Of a stretch of DNA of 64,000 nt, positions 9,045 through 18,458 are shown piece by piece. Below the pieces are notes generated by a model. It ran no database searches. It worked only from the letters and a program-made list of their open reading frames with translations, and was not told the DNA's origin. The DNA comes from Niallia sp. Man26 (GTDB taxonomy: Bacteria > Bacillota > Bacilli > Bacillales > Cytobacillaceae). Every line of letters starts with the position of its first letter. The first letter of the stretch is position 1. Where the stretch lies: assembly GCF_022049065.2 (NCBI RefSeq), contig NZ_CP095746.1, positions 168,151 through 232,150 of the forward strand. The letters run 5' to 3'. The translations under genes were made by a program, and so were the position numbers.

Positions 9045-9151
9045 ATATGGTCAAGCAAAAAAGAAACTTTTCTTTACACTCAATGTATAATATAATCTGT
9101 TTAGGGTAAATTATTTTTAACATTCAAGTTAAATTAAGAGGAGGTGTGTAG

Positions 9152-10309
9152 ATGGAAAACATTGCAAAGGTGATTGGACAAAACATAGAAAGATTAAAGC
9201 AATCTAAAGGATTAACTAATGAGGACATCGGTAACATTATTGGGGTGACTAGAGTTACGATTGCTAAATATTTATCTGGGGATCAGGTAATCGATAGTGC
9301 AAGACTATTCAGATTAGCTACTAAGTTTAACTTACCATTTAAATGGTTTTTAGAATCTGATGAGGATTCATCCATGTCCTTTATGTTTAGAGCAGATAAT
9401 CCTCAAGAAAACTTTGAAGATGATTTAGCCCTTTCTCTTAACAATTTTCTAAATGAATACATCCGAATCTTAGAGTTGGCTGGAGAAAATAATGTAGCTT
9501 TTTTACCTCAAGCATATAAGTTACATTTAAAAGAAAATAAACTTACTGATGATGATCTTGAAATTATAAGAGAAATAGCTGAAAAACAAAGAATGGCATT
9601 TGGAGTAGAAGAAATTCTTGATTACGATATTTACTCAATTTTAGAAAAAAATAATATAAATGTTTTAGCTTTACAGTTAGATAACGAAAAAATATTTGGA
9701 TTATCTGCCTATTCAGAAGATAAGGGTGCCTTTATTATAATAAATGATAGCCCTAATATTCCTGAGGAAAGAAAGATATTTAGTGTCATACATGAACTTG
9801 GGCATCTGATATTTCATCGAGAGGATTATGATAGAGAACCAGGAGAGTTAACTTATAGTAAAACGCGTAATAATATTAATGAAAAAATTGTTGATAAATT
9901 TGCGGGTTATTTCTTGATTCCTAGACATAAATTAAGAGGTTATAAAAGACTGTTTAGAGGTTTTATATCTAACTTTAATAGTGTTTTTGAAGTGAAAAAG
10001 GAATTCGGTGTAAGTGCAAAATCATTATTAATGGCATTAAAAGAGGAAGGTTATATAGAGCAAAAAACATTTGGTGCCCTATTTAACAAACTCAAAAATT
10101 CAGGATTTGACCATAAAGAGCCTCAACCAATAGAACCAATAGAAAAAAATAAGAAGTTAAAATCCATTCTTCGTAGATTGTACTTGGAGGATAAGGTGAC
10201 TACAAATAAGGTTGCCGAGTTGTTATCATTAAATGACAAGGAGGCACGCCTGCTCGTTAAAGCATGGGCTGAAGAAGAGGACTATGGAGATCAATACACA
10301 GAAGATTAA
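9152..10309 (+). CDS. XRE-ImmA/IrrE family protein (HTH plus zinc metallopeptidase)
   Basis: A 385-residue protein. The N-terminus (about 5-60) is an XRE-type helix-turn-helix. A central ImmA/IrrE metallopeptidase domain carries HELGH (His214, Glu215, His218) with a downstream FAGYFLIP motif typical of the family. The C-terminal 60 residues (DKVTTNKVAELLSLNDKEA) look like a second HTH. GAGGAGG precedes the ATG. The stop lies inside the start of the next gene, a PIN-domain protein. In COG2856 families such proteins act as antitoxin-repressors or as proteases that cleave repressors. The overlap supports the antitoxin-repressor reading, which remains inference. Confidence 0.82.
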   Translation: MENIAKVIGQNIERLKQSKGLTNEDIGNIIGVTRVTIAKYLSGDQVIDSARLFRLATKFNLPFKWFLESDEDSSMSFMFRADNPQENFEDDLALSLNNFLNEYIRILELAGENNVAFLPQAYKLHLKENKLTDDDLEIIREIAEKQRMAFGVEEILDYDIYSILEKNNINVLALQLDNEKIFGLSAYSEDKGAFIIINDSPNIPEERKIFSVIHELGHLIFHREDYDREPGELTYSKTRNNINEKIVDKFAGYFLIPRHKLRGYKRLFRGFISNFNSVFEVKKEFGVSAKSLLMALKEEGYIEQKTFGALFNKLKNSGFDHKEPQPIEPIEKNKKLKSILRRLYLEDKVTTNKVAELLSLNDKEARLLVKAWAEEEDYGDQYTED

Positions 10310-10823
10310 AAATCTTATGGGAAAAGTAGGAGTGCTGGATAATAACATTCTGAATGATTTTACAGAGCTTCAATGTATATCCTTAATTAATCAAGTATTT
10401 GTAAAAGTCTATATACCACAAAGTATTTTAGAACGTGAGGCTATTCTCGAAACTATTCAATCGAATATTGAATGGTTAGAATATCAACCAACTGCCATAG
10501 AAAAGGTTGAATCGTACGAGTTTTTGAGTAAAATTTTAAAGGACAAGCCTGCTCTTTCTGACTATGATGCAGAATGTATCGCAATTGCAAGGGAAAAGAT
10601 GATCTACTGCACATCAAATGAAAAAAGAGTTATAAGTATCTGTAACGAATATAATGTTGAATGTACAGGAACCATTGGAATATTATGTTGTGCATTTGAA
10701 CATGGTATCATTAGTAAAGGTAAGTTTGAAGGTTTAATAAAAAAGTTATTTTCCCCTGAGTGTTCTTCTTACTTGGGCAAAAAAGTCAAAAAAGCTGTTT
10801 TTTCTTACTATAATATTGAATAG
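10284..10823 (+). CDS. PIN-domain ribonuclease-like protein, probable toxin partner
   Basis: About 179 residues if the ATG at 10284 is used; GAAGAGG lies just upstream and the frame overlaps the end of the ImmA gene by 26 nt. An alternative ATG is at 10317, right before the domain. PIN features: first acidic residue in VLDNNILNDF, acidic cluster in SDYDAECIAIA, and CTSNEKRVISI followed by GTIGILCCAFEHGII. PIN proteins are usually Mg-dependent RNases. Paired with an HTH-metallopeptidase gene, a toxin-antitoxin role is the simplest reading. A terminator closes the pair. Confidence 0.72.
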   Translation: MEINTQKIKNLMGKVGVLDNNILNDFTELQCISLINQVFVKVYIPQSILEREAILETIQSNIEWLEYQPTAIEKVESYEFLSKILKDKPALSDYDAECIAIAREKMIYCTSNEKRVISICNEYNVECTGTIGILCCAFEHGIISKGKFEGLIKKLFSPECSSYLGKKVKKAVFSYYNIE

Positions 10824-10833
10824 TACTATACAC

Positions 10834-10879
10834 TAAGGCACCCTAAGTTGAGTCAAAGTATGATACTTAAGGTGCTTTT
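10834..10879 (+). terminator. Terminator of the ImmA-PIN pair
   Basis: AAGGCACCCTAAGT (10834-10847) pairs with ACTTAAGGTGCTTTT (10864-10878) with one mismatch, followed by T-rich sequence. Confidence 0.75.
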
Positions 10880-10890
10880 ATATTTCTACT

Positions 10891-11058
10891 ATGGATTATG
10901 TAGAGATGTTAAATATTTTTAGTAGCTTTGGATATATAGATTTTATTTTTTTAGTATTTGTTTCATTTGCATTTTTATCACAAATAATCTTTTTAGGGAA
11001 TCGAAGATTAGAACTAGTACAAGAGTTATTTTCGCAATGTATAGAAGAAAAGAAATGA
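10891..11058 (+). CDS. Possible 55-residue single-pass membrane peptide
   Basis: The ATG opens a 55-codon frame encoding MDYVEMLNIFSSFGYIDFIF, a strongly hydrophobic centre, then a charged tail ending CIEEKK. The shape is typical of small membrane proteins. It lacks a convincing ribosome site and starts just past the PIN terminator, so it may be a remnant. An imperfect hairpin with a T-tract (about 11079-11113) follows it. Confidence 0.35.
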   Translation: MDYVEMLNIFSSFGYIDFIFLVFVSFAFLSQIIFLGNRRLELVQELFSQCIEEKK

Positions 11059-11544
11059 AAGTTTATAAAAAAAGTAGAAGCATTTAATATTATAGAAGAT
11101 GTTTCTTTTTTTGTATGAGTCGTAACTTAAAAGAATTGACACCAAAACAACGGACTGTCAATTTAGGAGTTATTTTTCATTTAGTTTAGGCGTTAAATTG
11201 CACTGAAAAATCTTTTATATTGCTATATGTTGTTAAACGATCGCCCCTGTTTCTTTAAGTGCATTTTTTCACAAACTCAGCCTTTTTGAGTTAATTATTA
11301 CAGGAATAATGCCATGTTTATGACACAAGCGTTTCTTCTATAAGGAATTCTACTCTCTTAGTGCAAGAGAAAATGCGATACCTCCTAAAATATCGCACAT
11401 TCATTTCATAATAGTGTTACCTCTTAATTCCTGTAATTAAATAGTAAATACCAAATAGATAAAGTATGCCACTTATAAATAATAGTATGATTCTAATTTC
11501 TTTAATAGCTGTTCCATACACATCTACATTATTTCCATATCTAA
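11059..11544. other. Intergenic, no gene seen; contains a dispersed 39-nt repeat
   Basis: Apart from the weak hairpin near 11079-11113 and the repeat at 11243-11281, I see no coding or structured feature. The sequence looks like decayed coding material. Confidence 0.5.
11243..11281. repeat. Dispersed 39-nt repeat, copy 1
   Basis: GTTTCTTTAAGTGCATTTTT and its flanks match 56954-56992 at 34 of 39 positions. Both copies lie between genes. Origin unknown; possibly the shared edge of a lost mobile element. Confidence 0.6.
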
Positions 11545-12105
11545 CTTCTATATCAATAAATGGATTATTTAAACATCCTATTTGGGAGCGTTATAACCAC
11601 TTAAAAGCTTACAAAAGTGATAGCTGTCCTATTTCACGTAAAAATATAGAAGAATTCGACCGAAAATTATTTCATGTAATTGATGACTATTACAGTAAGG
11701 ATATCAGAGAAATTGCAATTAGCTGCCCTGGTGCTGTTGATACAAAAAAAGGAATTATATATAACGGTGGATCCTTTCCTTTTCAGCACAATGTGAATCT
11801 AAAGAAAAAGTTAGCTGATCATTACAATATTGACGTAGCAATAGAAAATGATGGAAGATGCGCAGCCTTAGCGGAGCTATGGCTAGGTAGCATTAAAGGT
11901 AAACAGGACGCTGTTGTACTTGTATTGGGGAGTGGCGTAGGTGGTGGGATTATTCTGAACGGCAAGATACGTCACGGGGGTAATTTACTCTCTGGAGAAT
12001 TAAGTTTTGTCATGTCTGGTATGAGTAAGGAGACAAACGAAGCCACTTTTGTAGGTTTTGAAGGATCTGCAGTAGAATTTCTAGTTGAAATATACCTTTT
12101 CCCCA
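11545..12105 (+). pseudogene. ROK-family sugar kinase, N-terminal two thirds (broken)
   Basis: The frame encodes a recognisable ROK kinase core: ISCPGAVDTKKGIIYNGG, then IENDGRCAALAELWLGS (catalytic-type Asp in ENDG), then VLVLGSGVGGGIILNGKI, the nucleotide-binding glycine-rich loop. The true N-terminus (DxGGT motif) is missing, replaced by unrelated sequence before about 11545. The frame derails near 12100, before the C-terminal zinc-binding and helical part. That missing part is found immediately downstream on the opposite strand. No ribosome site fits a start, so this is a relic. Confidence 0.8.
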
Positions 12106-12123
12106 ACCAAAATATAATCTTTA

Positions 12124-12330
12124 ATTATATGCTGTAACCCGACCTTCTAATCTATCATTCTCTGTTAACAAATGATATAAAGCACCATATAAATTAGCGT
12201 TATTTTGATAATGACAGCATACGATATTTGGCTTTGCTATATGCATTGTATTTGCTTTCTTCAATTCTTCAACCGCCCATTTTATCCGTTCAATTAGTAT
12301 TGGTTGAGCACTTATACCCATATCTATTTT
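12124..12330 (-). pseudogene. ROK-family kinase C-terminus, inverted relative to its N-terminal part
   Basis: Read on the minus strand, this encodes GISAQPILIERIKWAVEE, then KPNIVCCHYQNNANLYGA and LYHLL, the usual C-terminal end of ROK kinases such as BglK. It abuts the N-terminal ROK part (11545-12105), which lies on the plus strand. The natural reading is one kinase gene whose 3' part was inverted. It is not expressible as a kinase. Confidence 0.75.
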
Positions 12331-12506
12331 TAAAGATACTAATTGAGAAACAAAAGATAATGGATATGGCTAAACTATTTTTATCGGTACAAGAGATTAA
12401 GGAAAATCTATTTTTCCAGAAAGTGCAAAAATATTTGCTAATCAATCGGAATTCTGATAAGTAAGTAAGTTTTCAAATTAGAACTATACTTCTAGATGAT
12501 AAAGCT

Positions 12507-12538
12507 AAAGTCCTGATATTTTCTCAGGGCTTTTTTTA
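12507..12538 (+). terminator. Intrinsic terminator
   Basis: AGTCCTGA (12509-12516) pairs with TCAGGGCT (12524-12531), one G-T pair, followed by a seven-T run. No intact gene remains upstream; it probably belonged to the ROK locus. Confidence 0.75.
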
Positions 12539-12927
12539 TTTCATAAAGTATAGTCCTCCATGCATAAATAAACAAATAAAAAGGATAAACCCAAAAACTA
12601 TTGTTTATCCTTTGCTAGGTCATCTTCATAAAAAATACCAAATGCTACAGGAATTAAATATATATGATTATTTGGTGATTATTGTTTAAGGGAACTTACC
12701 TGGGCAGTTATTTTTACTATTTCAGAACTTTGAACAAGTTAGTAATGCCATTCATCCTTATTTATGATATTAACTTCATCTACGCAATTAAACCAAAAAT
12801 AGATAGAAGAGTTCTTAATTACACCAGTCCAATTTCTCTTCTCTTTTAGTCGAAGGGTTAAATACTGCTAAATCATATTAAATAAAAATTAAGGATAGCT
12901 TTTTGTATTAATGTGTAAATTTAAGTT
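12539..12927. other. Intergenic, no intact gene
   Basis: Only a short minus-strand open stretch (about 12776-12860, reading TGVIKNSSIYFWFNC) suggests a coding relic. I do not recognise it. Confidence 0.4.
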
Positions 12928-13266
12928 TTATTTTTCACTTATTTTAATAGTTATTTTTAGTCCAAGTTCTTCCCATTTATACTCCAGTATATGATGAGCT
13001 TCATCTTTACTTAGTTTGTCAAATTCATGAGCAAAACCAATTATAGAGTATAGTTGAGGGTAACGAGCTAATCGCTTTTCAATTCCTGGCATTCCAATTA
13101 ATATCATTGCTACGTTGTTTTGATCGTAAATATCCCTAAGTTGTTCTAAACTTTGCAGTTTTAATCGTTCAATTTCATCAACGATGATTAAATCGATATG
13201 CTTATAGGAATCTGAATAATATTCTTCTTCGCCCGTAGTATGTAGTTTATACATCGCCTTTACCAT
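12928..13266 (-). pseudogene. AAA ATPase fragment of TniB/TnsC-like transposition type
   Basis: 112 residues holding Walker B LIIVDEIERL, a sensor-1-like region MILIGMPGIEKRL and QLYSIIGFAHEFDKLS. This is the middle of the AAA ATPase that accompanies Mu/Tn7-like DDE transposases. The Walker A half and the C-terminal helical domain are both absent, and no transposase is next to it. It ends 50 bp from the arsB relic, so it may mark the edge of a lost transposon. Probably non-functional. Confidence 0.65.
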
Positions 13267-13316
13267 ATTTATTCTAAATCCTAAAGTATTATTCTAAATC
13301 TTGTACCTTTCACTTC

Positions 13317-13645
13317 ACCATTAATGGCGGAGCAATATTAGCGCTTCTTGTTGGTGTAGTTGATTTTAATGATCTCGTTGACGTAACAGGGATTGTACGG
13401 AATGCAACAATGGCATTTGTTGCATTCATTATTATTTCATTAATCTTAGATGAAATTGGATTTTTTGAATGGGCAGCTTTACATATGGCAGAAGCTAGAT
13501 GCTGGTGGTAACAGCTTGAAGATGTTTGTTTACGTTGCTATTCTAGGGGGCTATTGTTGCAGCGTTTTTCGCAAATGATGGGGCATAATTTAACACCAAT
13601 TGTTTTAGCGATGGTTAGAGCATTAAAGTTAGACAAGAAAATGAT
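13317..13645 (+). pseudogene. arsB fragment, degenerate
   Basis: This matches 44692-45020 of the intact arsB ([43 protein letters not shown]) at nucleotide level, with several small insertions and deletions that break the frame after HMAE. The match stops after the codons for ALKLDKKM. It is fused directly to a CoA-disulfide reductase fragment, so everything that lies between these genes in the intact operon (rest of arsB, arsD, arsA, hesB) is deleted. Confidence 0.85.
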
Positions 13646-14325
13646 TTACGGGTGGCTCTTTAGAACATAGAGGTATTTTAGACACAGGTATACTACGTGT
13701 ATTTGATTTAGCTGTTAGTCAAACAGGTATGAATGAGCTAGAAGCGTTAGAAGAAGGCTATGATATTGAAATACTTCATAATATTAAACCAGCTAGTTCA
13801 GAGTATTTGGGAGAAATTAATAGTTATTAAGGAAAAAATTGTAAGGGTTTTAGGTGTACAAATAGTAGTTGAAGAAGGAGTGGATAAAAGAATTGATGTC
13901 TTTTGTAACAGCTCTTACGTTTAAGGAAAAAGCAGAAGACTTATTCCATCTTGATCTTGCCTACTCACCACCATTCAGCACAACTAAAGATCCAGCTATG
14001 TATACTGGGATGGCTTTGCAAAAAGCTATTGATAAGAAAAATAAGCTAATTACACCCAAGAGGGAGAAGCCATTCAAGTTATTGATACACGTCCACCAAA
14101 ACAATATAATGTATCAAAAGTGGCGACTGCAATAAATATACCACTAGGCGAATTGCGTGGGAAATGTAAAGAACTTGATCCCAATTTTCCAACAGTAAAC
14201 TTACTGTAATGGTGGAGTGACTGGGAATACTGCACAAAAATGTTATACGTAACTTAGGGTTTAACTATATCTATAATCTTTCTGGTGGTAATAAGAATTA
14301 CGAAAATTATAAGAAGAATAAATAA
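13646..14325 (+). pseudogene. CoA-disulfide reductase-rhodanese fragment, degenerate
   Basis: This matches about 49362-50073 of the intact gene: LEHRGILDTGILRVFDLAV, then DVFVTALTFKEKAEDLFHL, then the rhodanese part ending SGGNKNYENYKKNK. Several frameshifts are visible (near 13810, 14060 and 14200). It holds only the last 40 percent of the protein. Together with the arsB fragment it is the scar of a second, older ars operon of the same type as the one at 44-50 kb. Confidence 0.85.
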
Positions 14326-14455
14326 TTAAACAATCAAAAAGATTCTAGGTTTACCTTAACGGGTTCTCTAGATGGGGAGTTTTGTTAAAATAACATTAAG
14401 TTTCCCCTAGATTTCAGTATAAGTTTTAGCAATTGAAATAGACATCAAAACAACG

Positions 14456-14485
14456 AAAAAGAGCATCGAATTCGATGCTCTTTTA
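14456..14485 (-). terminator. Bidirectional terminator of the crcB pair
   Basis: A perfect palindrome AAGAGCATCGA/TCGATGCTCTT centred on GAATTC (14459-14482), with A-run and T-run on either side, lies 10 nt past the second crcB stop. Confidence 0.85.
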
Positions 14486-14494
14486 ACATTAATT

Positions 14495-14863
14495 TCACAA
14501 AATGAAGTTACCGACTAAATATCCTAAGTAAGCTAGGATAATACCTGCACCATAGGTGATGATTGTGTAGAGGGTAAATATCTTTTTATATAAACTTAAA
14601 TGTAATTGTATCATTTCTAATTTGAGTGTGGAAAAGGTTGTAAAAGCTCCCATAAAACCAGTTCCAAGCAGAAGAGCTATCATCGTATCTGCTTTAGCAC
14701 TAGTAATAATCCCTAGTAGAAAGGCTCCCAATAGATTTACTGTAAGAGTTCCCAGGGGGAGTTTTAATGTTGATTTACCGTTTAGTTTCTTGCTGATTGA
14801 ATATCGAGAAATCGCTCCGAAAAAACCGCCAATACCAACTAATAAAATATGTGCTACTGTCAA
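14495..14863 (-). CDS. crcB2: FluC/CrcB fluoride channel, second subunit
   Basis: A 122-residue four-helix membrane protein of the Fluc family. The [15 protein letters not shown] start, a [14 protein letters not shown] stretch with the conserved Asn, and [12 protein letters not shown] (the conserved phenylalanine box lining the fluoride pores) are all present. Its ATG overlaps the stop of the upstream crcB (ATGA), so the two are translationally coupled. Two-gene crcB pairs in Bacillota form heterodimeric channels that let fluoride leave the cell. Controlled by the fluoride riboswitch upstream. Confidence 0.92.
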   Translation of the reverse strand: MTVAHILLVGIGGFFGAISRYSISKKLNGKSTLKLPLGTLTVNLLGAFLLGIITSAKADTMIALLLGTGFMGAFTTFSTLKLEMIQLHLSLYKKIFTLYTIITYGAGIILAYLGYLVGNFIL

Positions 14864-15234
14864 GATTTTTGCACTTCCTGGCTTACTTTAAAACCTAAGC
14901 GGCTCATCGCTAATCCACCAATAATACTTACGAATACATAAGATAAGCCCAAAACAATATTTCCAGCCCGAAACAAATTGACAGTTTCGACGCTAAGAGT
15001 TGAAAAGGTTGTAAAGGACCCAACAAATCCTGTTCCTAACGTCGTTGCAATGATAGGAGAAATCGAGAGCCTTTTAAATAAATTAGTTGTTAACCAAGCC
15101 AAAAGAAAACTCCCAATCAAATTAATCATTAATGTCGCATATGGGAATGTGCTATTTGTAAATAATGAAACTCCAATCATATACCTTAAAATAGCTCCTA
15201 GTGTCCCTGCAATTCCTACCCAAAAGTAAATCAT
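14860..15234 (-). CDS. crcB1: FluC/CrcB fluoride channel, first subunit
   Basis: A 124-residue paralogue of the following gene with the same four-helix plan. Motifs: [26 protein letters not shown] (conserved Asn) and [25 protein letters not shown] lies 10 nt before the ATG. The leader carries a fluoride aptamer and a terminator, so expression should rise only when fluoride accumulates. Physically coupled to crcB2 by a 4-bp overlap. Confidence 0.93.
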   Translation of the reverse strand: MIYFWVGIAGTLGAILRYMIGVSLFTNSTFPYATLMINLIGSFLLAWLTTNLFKRLSISPIIATTLGTGFVGSFTTFSTLSVETVNLFRAGNIVLGLSYVFVSIIGGLAMSRLGFKVSQEVQKS

Positions 15235-15255
15235 TCTGCTGCCTCCCTATTTCTT

Positions 15256-15301
15256 AAAAATAAAAAGACTCCTGCCAGTAATAATGTTACCAGCAGGAGT
15301 C
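15256..15301 (-). terminator. Riboswitch-controlled terminator before crcB1
   Basis: On the minus strand GACTCCTGC (from 15301) pairs with GCAGGAGTC (to 15267), followed by TTTTTATTTTT. The first arm is shared with the 3' edge of the fluoride aptamer, the expected expression platform. Confidence 0.9.
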
Positions 15302-15340
15302 ATTAGCCATTCGGCGGTTAAAGGCGAACTCCATCGCCTA
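15292..15340 (-). ncRNA. Fluoride riboswitch (crcB motif)
   Basis: Read on the minus strand the leader contains GGCGATGGAGTTCGCC, then TAACCGCC, then ATGGCTAATGACTCCTGC, which fits the fluoride aptamer consensus closely (GGNGATGGNGTTCGCC; pseudoknot CCGCC; GGCTGATGRCTCC). Fluoride binding should prevent formation of the overlapping terminator and allow transcription of crcB1-crcB2. Confidence 0.95.
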
Positions 15341-15399
15341 TTTAAATTCCATTAATATTATATATTTTATTTCAACACAGGGAAAGTAATTCGATCTTG

Positions 15400-16500
15400 T
15401 TATCTCAAATATAGAATATCTTTTATTTTGAAAATCTTATCCGTGATACCTAAACGTTGAGTCGGAGTCATTCGTTTTTTATCGCCAGTTTGGTAAGGAA
15501 AACAAAAATTGTAATAGCTTCTTAGATGGTCAAAGCCCTTTGAGCATATTAAGGATTAAATTTAGAATAAATATAGCTCTTTCCATCGCCTCTTGCAGTA
15601 GTCAAAGGTCTCTCCAAAACAGACAGCCTTCTTCTAATTTACTAAATAGCTATGGGTGAGCAAAACAATCTCCTTCTGAAAAGAATGGCCCTTATGTTTA
15701 AAAATATCTGTTAAGTATTCGTAAGCGATGGTTTATAAAGAACGACTTTCTATTCTATTGGCTAATCCCCAATTAATTAAATCCTGCGCATTTCTTTGAA
15801 TTCAGTAAAAGCTTGTTTTTTCTGGATTTTCCTCGGACTGTTAAACACAAGAAAGAGTAAGCATCAAATCCCTTAAATTCATTTGAAAACACTATATATA
15901 TTATATTGCGAACAACAAGGGTGTATCAATATCTGTTACAAATCGCCACTCATTCAACATCTCTTTAATCAACCAAAAGTGTGCCATAGAAGTATATGTG
16001 GAATTTGTATACAAACCATCAATATAGCGTTCTCTCCCGTTAAATCGTTAAAGGTCATTTTGATACTCACTCATTGATTGTGTATCATTTTCAGTAAGTT
16101 CCTGTGGGTAATAAATGAATCTCAGTCTTGCATTTTTTCTGACAAAATCGTGAAGGTGTTCTTCTTTAAATATTTTGGTATCAGTTATGATTTAGTTAAA
16201 ATTAGCATCCCAAGCATAAGCAACTTCAGACCTAATTAGGATCATCCCTCTATTCGGATAGATTGGGTCACAATTACATTCTATAGTTTTGTGCCCTGAT
16301 TGACCGACAATTTTGTATCGTGGTTTTCCTTTAGCGGTTGCGAATCGAGCTTGCGAAACTCTAAACCATATACAAAAGGGATTAATGCAAAAAATATTTT
16401 GATTTGTATGATTTATTCCGTTTAGACGAAAGTTCACTGGAAGAAATTTTTGCGTTTTCCAGTCTATATTCTTTACAAGTCTCCTAATACCAATTAAAAA
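15400..16500 (-). pseudogene. Degenerate transposase-like coding remnant
   Basis: Minus-strand frames line up into one decayed protein. From 16500 downward I read GIRRLVKNIDWKTQKFLPVN, QARFATAKGKPRYKIVGQSG, CDPIYPNRGMILIRSEVAYA, an in-frame stop at 16192, ITDTKIFKEEHLHDFV, then IDGLYTNSTYTSMAHFWLI. The far end (15430-15550) reads KKRMTPTQRLGITDKIF, a closing motif I associate with DDE-type transposases. Several stops and frame changes are present. Family is uncertain; the last motif is the main reason for calling it a transposase. Confidence 0.45.
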
Positions 16501-16969
16501 GGACCATTCTCCCCTTTAAGGGAACCGATTAGGTTTACCTAGGTTTTTTTAAAAAAATTGTCAGCATTTCGGTGATAAATGAACTGTCTAACCAACAAAC
16601 ATGGAATCGTTTTTAATGGTAAATGAAGAGCATCCTTCTTTTTCACAAAAGGGTTGATTAGTTTAAGTGAAAAACTACACAAAATCCTGCTTGAATAATA
16701 TATAAGGCACCTTAGTATTACACCAAGATGCCTTTCACTATAGTTGAGATTGTTTTATTTAGAAAGTTTGTGTTAATCCTAACTAAACTCCCTCAGATTG
16801 ATACGGATATCTCTCGAATGCTCACTTATTCGCAGGATTTCATAACCCTTTTATTCAGATAATATACGATGTTAATGAGTTCAGATTATTTTTGGCTTCG
16901 TGGAGGCATGGATAAATAAAGGAGGTAGTTAACACTCCATATTTTACCATATAATGTACATCTCCACGC

Positions 16970-17110
16970 CGCCCCTGGAGGCTTTCCCTCCCATGTCTCA
17001 ACGGGTCAATTGCCCTCTCATTCCTTCGTTATGCCTATCCAAGGGGTGGAGGCCAGTTATGCTAACCTGATGGGTCATAATGCCCTTTAGTTTAAGAAAC
17101 CTGGTACTCC
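16970..17110 (-). ncRNA. Candidate IS110-family bridge RNA region
   Basis: Downstream of the transposase, on its coding strand, lies ACGAAGGAATG (17029-17019), then GTTGAGACATGGGAGGG (17002-16986). The same two blocks with almost the same spacing occur after the transposase of the other element (40597-40639). Conservation outside any reading frame, at the position where IS1111-group elements encode their guide RNA, supports a bridge RNA. Not proven. Confidence 0.5.
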
Positions 17111-17183
17111 GTACATATTTGAAATCCTACGAATAAGACAACACTCGATGATTATATGTTCTCTTCGAGAACACTATTATTAA

Positions 17184-18458
17184 TTAAGCAACCAAATCTA
17201 AATGTGGTTGAACCTTCTTGGCACAATATGCTTCGTTATTACGTGCTATTCCTACAAATACCCTTGCCAATTTACCGACTAATTTCATAATGGATTTCAT
17301 CTTTTTCATCTTCTTCTCTCTAACGTTTTTTAAATGGATAGCTTTAAATTCAGTGTTATTCATTACTAAACTCATGGTGGCTAAATACAGGAAACGTCTT
17401 AGCCTAGATCTTCCACGTTTAGAAATAACGATTTGTCCTTTCCATTTCCCTGAGCTAGCTTCTGCGAGATGTAGGCCTGCATGCCTTAGTAGGGAATTCC
17501 CATGTGAAAAACCACTTAAATCCCCAGCCTCTCCAAGGATTCCTGCCAAGGAAATTTCACTAATTCCCTTAATCATTAGTAATTTTTTAGCGAAAGGAAT
17601 GTTAGATAATTCGTTCTTGATTTCCACTTCAACTCTTTCGAGTTGTTGTACCGTAAGGTCATACTCCTCAAGCAACTGTTCCAAATGAAATTTATAGGCT
17701 TCTAACGCTTGTCTTGTTCCAACGGATTTATTGGCTACATGAAGCAGTAAATTAGCTTTCTTTAAGCCAGGCTGACGCTTCATAAGTGATCTCCATCCAG
17801 TCATAATTTCTTCCGTTGACTTAGAACACAGTTCTGTTGGGGAAGGAAAAAGTCTTAGTGTAGCTATTGCCCCTTTAGCAGTAATATCCTTGAATACTTG
17901 TCTTAATTCAGGAAAAACAATGTCCACCCATCTGTTTAATTGATTAATAGCACTCACAAGTCGTTTAACCACCACATCACGGTTCGATATGAGAACCCTT
18001 AGTTTCTCAAATGACTCAGAATTATTTCTTACAAAGGAGTAGTATCCGTTCTTTACCATATCAGCTATTACCAAAGCATCTTTTTTATCACTCTTTGATT
18101 GGGTATTATCTCGATTCTCTTTATTTCGTTTGACCAGAATGGGATTAACTGTTACTACTTCTATGTCTTGGTTCAATAACCACTTTGAAAGATTGATCCA
18201 GTAATGTCCCGTTGGTTCCATCCCCACTATAGAGTACTCAAGTTTATGTATTCTTTTAAGCTCAAAAATCCAGTTTAATAGCTTTATAAATCCCTCTTCA
18301 TTGTTCTCGAATGCCAGAGGGTTTCCTACAATAATTCCACGGAAATTAACTGCCCTAGCAACGTGCAGCTGTTGAGCGATATCTACACCAATGATTAAAT
18401 GTTTAACAGAAATTCTTTCAATTAGTTGATTTTGTTTGTCTTGCATTTTAAAATTCAT
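17184..18458 (-). CDS. IS110-family DEDD transposase/recombinase
   Basis: 424 residues from the ATG at 18458, which has AGGAGG 10 nt upstream; the longer frame from 18506 lacks a ribosome site. The N-terminal RuvC-like DEDD domain shows GVDIAQQLH (first Asp, residue 26), VGMEPTGHYW (Glu) and KSDKKDALVIADM (Asp pair). The C-terminal Transposase_20 domain shows LMIKGISEISLAGILGEAGD and SSGKWKGQ with the conserved serine. These enzymes use both the DEDD site and the serine, guided by a bridge RNA. The gene is full length and looks active. Confidence 0.92.
   Translation of the reverse strand: MNFKMQDKQNQLIERISVKHLIIGVDIAQQLHVARAVNFRGIIVGNPLAFENNEEGFIKLLNWIFELKRIHKLEYSIVGMEPTGHYWINLSKWLLNQDIEVVTVNPILVKRNKENRDNTQSKSDKKDALVIADMVKNGYYSFVRNNSESFEKLRVLISNRDVVVKRLVSAINQLNRWVDIVFPELRQVFKDITAKGAIATLRLFPSPTELCSKSTEEIMTGWRSLMKRQPGLKKANLLLHVANKSVGTRQALEAYKFHLEQLLEEYDLTVQQLERVEVEIKNELSNIPFAKKLLMIKGISEISLAGILGEAGDLSGFSHGNSLLRHAGLHLAEASSGKWKGQIVISKRGRSRLRRFLYLATMSLVMNNTEFKAIHLKNVREKKMKKMKSIMKLVGKLARVFVGIARNNEAYCAKKVQPHLDLVA

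Noticed and set aside
17218..17688. 156-codon plus-strand open frame within the IS110-family transposase
   Set aside because: It lies antisense to a well-conserved transposase, has no ribosome site and no family resemblance.
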